Shown: positions 59,798 to 63,696 of the stretch, one piece after another
Position numbering within the stretch: position 1 is the stretch's first letter
Layout of the letters: each line of letters starts with the position of its first letter
Assembly: GCA_018303655.1 (NCBI GenBank)
Contig: JAGVXT010000011.1
Location: 1-63,696, forward strand
Length of the DNA stretch: 63,696 nucleotides
Origin: Candidatus Woesearchaeota archaeon
GTDB taxonomy: Archaea; Nanobdellota; Nanobdellia; Woesearchaeales; GW2011-AR4
Reading direction: 5' to 3'
Program-made: the position numbers and the translations under genes
Notes under the pieces: generated by a model
Databases searched by the model: none
What the model saw: only the letters and a program-made list of their open reading frames with translations
Told to the model about the DNA's origin: nothing

Positions 59798-59927
59798 TTT
59801 GTTTTATTTTTTAATTTTCATTATGTTAGTTTTTATGATTTTTACAAAATTAAATGTTTTACTTGCTGTTTGCCTTTTGTAATATGGGCATTTCCAATAA
59901 TAAAAATTATTTCAAAAATAAAAAAAT

Positions 59928-60773
59928 TTAGACAGCCATCTCTGCCTTTATTGAAGGATGGAACTGGTAATCTTCCAGTTTTATGTCTTCCATTGTGAAG
60001 TCATCAATGTTTTTTATCAATGGATTTAACCATAGCTTTGGCAATGGAAATGGCTTTCTTGCCAGTTGCTCCTTTACCTGCTCAAAATGGTTGTGGTAGA
60101 TATGCGCGTCTGCAAGAATATGCACGAATTCCCCTGGCTTCAAGCCCGTGACTTGCGCAACCATGTGCAGCAATAAAGAATATGAGGCAATGTTGAACGG
60201 AACTCCAAGGAACATGTCGCATGAGCGCTGGTACATCTGCAATGATAATCTGTCATTTGCAACAAAGAACTGGAAGAATGCATGGCAAGGAGGCAATGCC
60301 ATTTCTTTTAATTCGCCTGGGTTCCATGCTGTCACAATTATCCTCCTGCTTGTGGGGTTTGTTTTGATTAATTTTATTGCTTCTGCAAGCTGGTCTATTT
60401 CATCGCCATTTGGCGATTTCCATTTTCGCCATTGAATGCCATAAATTCTTCCCAAATCGCCTTCAAACTTTGCCTTTGGCTTCCAATAGTCAGCTTCCGC
60501 ATTTGCTGCCCATATTGTTGTTTTTTCTTTGTCACGAGTGCCGTGAAGTATTTCAGCCAGTCTTCTTTCATCAGTGGAACCTTCGATGAACCATAAAAGC
60601 TCGCTTGCAACGCTTTTCCATGGCAGCTTTTTTGTTGTCATTGCGGGAAACCCATTTTCCATGCCAAAGCGCAGCTGCATGCCAAAAATAGCCCTTGTTG
60701 AGATTCCGGTCCTGCTCTGCCTGTCTATGCCGTTTTCAAGAACATATTTCAAGGCATCAAGATATTGCTTCAT
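59928..60773 (-). CDS. thyA: Thymidylate synthase, ThyA type
   Basis: The 281-residue enzyme makes dTMP from dUMP with methylenetetrahydrofolate. It has [15 protein letters not shown], the active-site [11 protein letters not shown] with nucleophile Cys163, [22 protein letters not shown], and the C-terminal folate-closing [17 protein letters not shown] at 60803-60811 on the complementary strand is about 33 bases upstream of ATG 60773. ThyA rather than ThyX fits the DHFR next door. It appears intact. Confidence 0.97.
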   Translation of the reverse strand: MKQYLDALKYVLENGIDRQSRTGISTRAIFGMQLRFGMENGFPAMTTKKLPWKSVASELLWFIEGSTDERRLAEILHGTRDKEKTTIWAANAEADYWKPKAKFEGDLGRIYGIQWRKWKSPNGDEIDQLAEAIKLIKTNPTSRRIIVTAWNPGELKEMALPPCHAFFQFFVANDRLSLQMYQRSCDMFLGVPFNIASYSLLLHMVAQVTGLKPGEFVHILADAHIYHNHFEQVKEQLARKPFPLPKLWLNPLIKNIDDFTMEDIKLEDYQFHPSIKAEMAV

Positions 60774-60919
60774 TTTACTCAGTAAGCATGGGTTTTCCTA
60801 ATTTTATATAAATTTTGGTTTTATTAGGCTGTTTTAAATTTTGTTGTTTTAGCAAGTAGTAAAATTTCTTAATCACTACCAAAAAGTATTTATATGACTA
60901 TCGCAAGGAATATAATAAG

Positions 60920-61384
60920 ATGAAAAAGAAGACGATGCAGGCTATCTTCGCAGTTCTGTTTGTTCTTGGAGTGATTGTTGGCTATACTCTTCCTGGTGAT
61001 TTTAGAAATCTGGCAAAAAAGCCATTGCAAGCGGGAATTTTTGACGTTCCAAAAAAGCTTGGGCAGCTTGATCTGGAAAGCCCTTACTTCAAGTACACGG
61101 TTATTGCACAGGCTGAAACCGGAAGCATTGAGCTGATAAGGGTGGATGATAAAATACCCATGCATATCCATCCGAAAGAAAATCATTTTGTTTATATTTA
61201 TAAAGGCAGGGCAAAGGGCACAGTCGGCGATGTCAATGCAGAAGTCGGGCCAGGGCAGTTAGTAGCGATTCCGGCTGGAGTTCCCCACAGCTTTGAGAGG
61301 ATTGGCGACACTCCAGTTGAAATAATACTGTTTTCTTCACCCCCTTTCATGCCAGGCGACACAGTGTTTTTGGAGAATGGGTAG
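60920..61384 (+). CDS. Membrane-anchored cupin-fold protein
   Basis: The 154-residue protein has an N-terminal helix or signal (AIFAVLFVLGVIVGYTLP) and a cupin barrel at about residues 60-145: HIHPKENHFVYIYKGRAKGTVG (motif 1, H-x-H-x(3-4)-E... then G) and PAGVPHSFERIGDTPVEIILF (motif 2 with P-x-G-x-x-H). It would bind a metal outside the membrane; enzymatic or sensor function unknown. TATA-like AGTATTTATATG (60885-60896) is about 27-30 bases upstream, so the transcript start is close to ATG 60920. Confidence 0.75.
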   Translation: MKKKTMQAIFAVLFVLGVIVGYTLPGDFRNLAKKPLQAGIFDVPKKLGQLDLESPYFKYTVIAQAETGSIELIRVDDKIPMHIHPKENHFVYIYKGRAKGTVGDVNAEVGPGQLVAIPAGVPHSFERIGDTPVEIILFSSPPFMPGDTVFLENG

Positions 61385-61438
61385 ATTTTGATTTTTCTTT
61401 ACGCAAAATTAATAAATAGTCGGCGCACTTTAAAGCAT

Positions 61439-61825
61439 ATGAAAAAATTGTGGCTCAAAGAGATTGCAAGGGACTTGCTGGCATTGGGAAGCATACCCTT
61501 CTACTTTCTTGTTGCAGTAAGGGCGGTAATTGGCAAATACAATGTTTTTGTTTACCAGATGATAATAGCAGCGATTGCTATTTTTATTCTTTATTTTATA
61601 ATCAAAAATTCAAACTTGCATGTTGCAAGATCTTTTGCAGCGCTTGTTTTTACCAGCCTGTTTTACAAGGAAATCTTCTTTACAGTTTTTGCATCTTTAG
61701 TGTGGGTTTTATTGTTATCAGCAGCTTATTACATCAAAAGAAAAATTAGTTCAGTATTTAAAGGAGTAGTTATTGGAGTTGTAAGTTCCCTAATTGGATA
61801 TTATGTTGCATCATATTTACTATAA
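61439..61825 (+). CDS. Small polytopic membrane protein, unknown
   Basis: From ATG 61439 the product has 128 residues and four or five membrane helices (about 12-30, 38-55, 63-80, 84-96 and 108-127). ATG 61439 is preferred to a TTG at 61388 because it gives a basic start followed by a helix. The order and loop charges resemble PAP2-less DPANN membrane proteins, but I recognise no family. Confidence 0.55.
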   Translation: MKKLWLKEIARDLLALGSIPFYFLVAVRAVIGKYNVFVYQMIIAAIAIFILYFIIKNSNLHVARSFAALVFTSLFYKEIFFTVFASLVWVLLLSAAYYIKRKISSVFKGVVIGVVSSLIGYYVASYLL

Positions 61826-61875
61826 AACAAAAAGCTTTTTAAATAAAAATATAAATTTTAAAAATTGATTTAAAA

Positions 61876-62160
61876 ATGGGCAACAGACTGATAATGTTTT
61901 CCGGCACTGAATGCGTGCACTGCAAGGAAATGGATCCTTTGCTTGAGCAGCTTGAGAAGGAAGGAATCCATATAGAGCATGTTGAGGTCTGGCATGATGC
62001 GGAGAATGCAGCATGGCTTGAGAAGATTGACAAGAATGCTGACGGAAGCGTTTTCTGCGGAGGAATTCCCTTGTTTTACAACGAAAAAACCAGCAAGAAG
62101 CTCTGCGGCAACCAGAAGATTGAGAAATTAAGGCTATGGGCTTTGGGAGAGTTAAAATAA
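61876..62160 (+). CDS. Glutaredoxin/thioredoxin-fold protein
   Basis: A 94-residue protein with TECVHCKEMDPLLEQLEKEGI, a CxxC redox site at about residues 13-16, then VEVWHDAENAAWLEKI and FCGGIPLFYNEKTSKKLCG with the cis-proline GIP typical of the fold. It may reduce disulfides or handle iron-sulfur clusters. Its stop codon overlaps the start of lipoyl synthase (TAATG), so the two are co-translated, which suggests a link to lipoyl or cluster metabolism. Confidence 0.8.
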   Translation: MGNRLIMFSGTECVHCKEMDPLLEQLEKEGIHIEHVEVWHDAENAAWLEKIDKNADGSVFCGGIPLFYNEKTSKKLCGNQKIEKLRLWALGELK

Positions 62161-63050
62161 TGGAGCAAAAACTAGCAAAGCCCGAATGGCTTAAGATTAA
62201 AGTTTCTGCAAATGATAATTTCTCCAATATTAAAAATACTCTGAAACAACATAATCTGCACACAGTCTGCGAAGAAGCGCATTGCCCGAACATTTCTGAA
62301 TGCTGGAGTGGAGGAACAGCAACATTCATGCTGATGGGTGATATGTGCACTAGAGGATGCAAGTTCTGCGCTGTCAAGACCGGCAATCCAATGCAAAAGC
62401 TTGATGAAGAAGAGCCTAAAAAACTGGCGCAGGCATTAAAAGAGATAAAATTGTTGGATTATGTTGTTTTAACCTCTGTCAACAGGGATGATTTGGTAGA
62501 TGGAGGCTCTGGACATTTTGCAGAATGCATCAGGGAAATAAAAAAAGCCTATCCTGAAATCATTGTTGAAGTTTTGATTCCTGACTTTAATGGCAGCATT
62601 GAATCATTGAATAAAATTGTTGATGCAAAGCCGGAAGTCATTGCGCACAATATAGAGACTGTTGAAAGACTGCAAAAAAAAGTCAGGGATGTAAGGGCGA
62701 ATTACAAGCAATCATTAAGTGTTTTGGAGAACGTTAAAAAATTAAATCCAAAAATATACACAAAATCATCTATAATGCTTGGATTGGGAGAAACAGGTGA
62801 AGAAGTTATTCAATCAATGAAAGATTTGAGAGAAATAAATGCAGATATTCTGACAATCGGGCAGTATCTTAGGCCAACAGGCTGGCACATTTCAATAAGT
62901 GAATTTGCAGCTCCGGAAAAATTTGAATATTTCAAGCAGAAAGCGCTTGAGCTTGGCTTCTTGTTCTGCGCATCAGGCCCTTTTGTCAGGAGCTCTTACA
63001 GGGCAGGAGAGTTGTTTGTGAGGAATGTTATAAAAAGAAAAGATTTCTAG
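62160..63050 (+). CDS. lipA: Lipoyl synthase
   Basis: From ATG 62160 the enzyme has 296 residues and inserts two sulfurs into protein-bound octanoate. The auxiliary cluster motif CEEAHCPNISEC, radical-SAM motif CTRGCKFCAV, LTSVNRDDLVDGGS and the terminal RSSYRAGE (Ser ligand of the auxiliary cluster) are all present. ATG 62136 is less likely because it overlaps the upstream gene by 25 bases. The presence in an archaeon suggests a lipoylated protein (glycine cleavage H protein or 2-oxoacid dehydrogenase). The stop codon shares CTAG with the convergent gene. Confidence 0.97.
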   Translation: MEQKLAKPEWLKIKVSANDNFSNIKNTLKQHNLHTVCEEAHCPNISECWSGGTATFMLMGDMCTRGCKFCAVKTGNPMQKLDEEEPKKLAQALKEIKLLDYVVLTSVNRDDLVDGGSGHFAECIREIKKAYPEIIVEVLIPDFNGSIESLNKIVDAKPEVIAHNIETVERLQKKVRDVRANYKQSLSVLENVKKLNPKIYTKSSIMLGLGETGEEVIQSMKDLREINADILTIGQYLRPTGWHISISEFAAPEKFEYFKQKALELGFLFCASGPFVRSSYRAGELFVRNVIKRKDF

Positions 63051-63553
63051 ACATCAATTTTTCTGTTTAATGCCCTTATGCTTCTTTCGTACAGTTCCTG
63101 ATGATTATCGCCTGAGATTTTGGGGAGCTCATTTAAGTTTATTGGCGTTTTTGGCATATCCACATTGTTATAAACTTCCACAAAAATATGATCCACTTTG
63201 CCGTCCAAGTCCGTGTCAGCTCGCCCAATAAGAGGATCAGATAAGTCACTAAGGTTGCGTGTCCATACTGTAAGCGGCTGGCTTTTTTTCAATTGTGTTA
63301 CTTTGTAAGAATGCCAGATATCATTTACAGTTTTAGTTTCCAGGCCATAAGATGTGAAGTAGTTGTAATCGCCCTCAATAGCTAAAATCAAAATAATCTT
63401 GAATTCGTCTGTTCCAAAAACAAAGCGCTCCCAGCAGGTTGACAAATTACTTAGAAAATCTCTTGAAACGTTTACTTCAGCATGAGAGGGTTTGCCTAGC
63501 AGCGCCACTAATCCCAAAGATGAAGTTCCTGCTAAAAATGCCCTTCTGTCCAC
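63047..63553 (-). CDS. Tat-exported protein with EF-hand-like motif, unknown
   Basis: The 168-residue protein starts (GTG 63553) MDRRAFLAGTSSLGLVALLGKPSHA, a twin-arginine signal (RRAFLAG) with an AxA-like cleavage site. The mature part has an EF-hand/dockerin-like calcium loop, RADTDLDGKVDHIFVEVYNNVD, and no other recognisable domain. It is the second Tat signal in the window. It converges on lipA, and the two stop codons overlap. Confidence 0.6.
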   Translation of the reverse strand: MDRRAFLAGTSSLGLVALLGKPSHAEVNVSRDFLSNLSTCWERFVFGTDEFKIILILAIEGDYNYFTSYGLETKTVNDIWHSYKVTQLKKSQPLTVWTRNLSDLSDPLIGRADTDLDGKVDHIFVEVYNNVDMPKTPINLNELPKISGDNHQELYERSIRALNRKIDV

Positions 63554-63613
63554 AATTGATGGAAAGCCATATTTTTATTTAAATGTTTCCAAGCTTCAGG
63601 CTTTGTCCCAAAT

Positions 63614-63673
63614 CTTAAATATAACCGCTGTTAGTCGTTAGACTAACAGGGGGTGGACAGTGAAGGTGTCCAC
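63614..63673 (+). promoter_or_regulatory. Promoter plus two hairpins before the last gene
   Basis: CTTAAATATA (63614-63623) is TATA-like. CTGTTAGTC-GTTA-GACTAACAG (63628-63649) and GTGGACA...TGTCCAC (63653-63673) are perfect stems of 9 and 7 bp; the second ends one base before the start codon, so it could control translation of the gene that begins there. Confidence 0.5.
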
Positions 63674-63674
63674 C

Positions 63675-63696
63675 ATGAAAAACAAAACAGCATTAA
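63675..63696 (+). CDS. 5' end of an unidentified gene (partial)
   Basis: ATG AAA AAC AAA ACA GCA TTA (MKNKTAL) runs off the window. The GTGTCCACC before it is the right arm of a hairpin, and there is no ordinary Shine-Dalgarno sequence. It is too short to identify. Confidence 0.4.

Overview
The window comes from an archaeon, most likely a DPANN lineage near Woesearchaeota/Pacearchaeota. The evidence is split RNA polymerase subunits (rpoH, rpoB'', rpoB', rpoA'', rpoA'), eL30, archaeal NusA, uS12 and uS7, a diphthamide-synthase homologue, tRNA genes with introns, class III (type IV pilin) signal peptides with FlaI/FlaJ-like machinery, TATA-type promoters and several apparently leaderless genes. 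The lineage is inferred from gene content; no rRNA is present. Many metabolic enzymes are of bacterial type (GlyA, FolD, PurN, PurH, ThyA, FolA, LipA).

Layout. 1-3.7 kb: small membrane proteins, a shortened Dph2 homologue and an amino-acid permease fused to a methyltransferase. 3.7-19.2 kb, mostly minus strand: a surface-appendage locus with a modular fibre-like protein whose C-terminal module is a GC-rich fibrinogen-like cassette, six or more prepilin-like proteins, a secretion ATPase (11540-12997), two TadC/FlaJ membrane proteins, and two toxin-antitoxin-like pairs inside the locus. 19.2-29.7 kb: TPR proteins, an IS200-type transposase, a degenerate M23-peptidase-like lipoprotein, two alkaline-phosphatase-superfamily hydrolases and a large membrane protein with a spermidine-synthase-like domain.

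29.7-46.6 kb: the information-processing cluster, read on the minus strand as rpoH, rpoB'', rpoB', a 97-aa unknown, rpoA'', rpoA', eL30, nusA, then a seven-gene plus-strand island (three methyltransferases, a PLP decarboxylase, a nucleotidyltransferase, a HAD phosphatase and an MBL-fold hydrolase), then uS12 and uS7. The order rpoA''-rpoA' is reversed from the usual archaeal order, and rpoB' carries an apparent frameshift. 46.6-47.3 kb holds tRNA-Lys(TTT) with three inferred introns, tRNA-Asp(GTC) with two, and a tiny eL41-like gene.

47.8-63.7 kb: one-carbon and purine metabolism (glyA-folD; purN and purH; folA and thyA) interrupted by an AT-rich module (a truncated oxidoreductase fused to an unknown domain, a CARF-HTH regulator, a BRO protein and a candidate structured RNA), then transporters, ferredoxin, an RnfD-like protein, cupin, a glutaredoxin-like protein and lipoyl synthase. 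GlyA and FolD supply one-carbon folates, PurN and PurH consume formyl-folate, and ThyA with FolA oxidise and regenerate the cofactor.

Two families of dispersed short sequence stand out: a GC-rich GCGAG/TCGCATTCGAC repeat found five times, twice as the N-terminal codons of a membrane or surface gene, and arrays of small perfect hairpins with 2-5 base loops.
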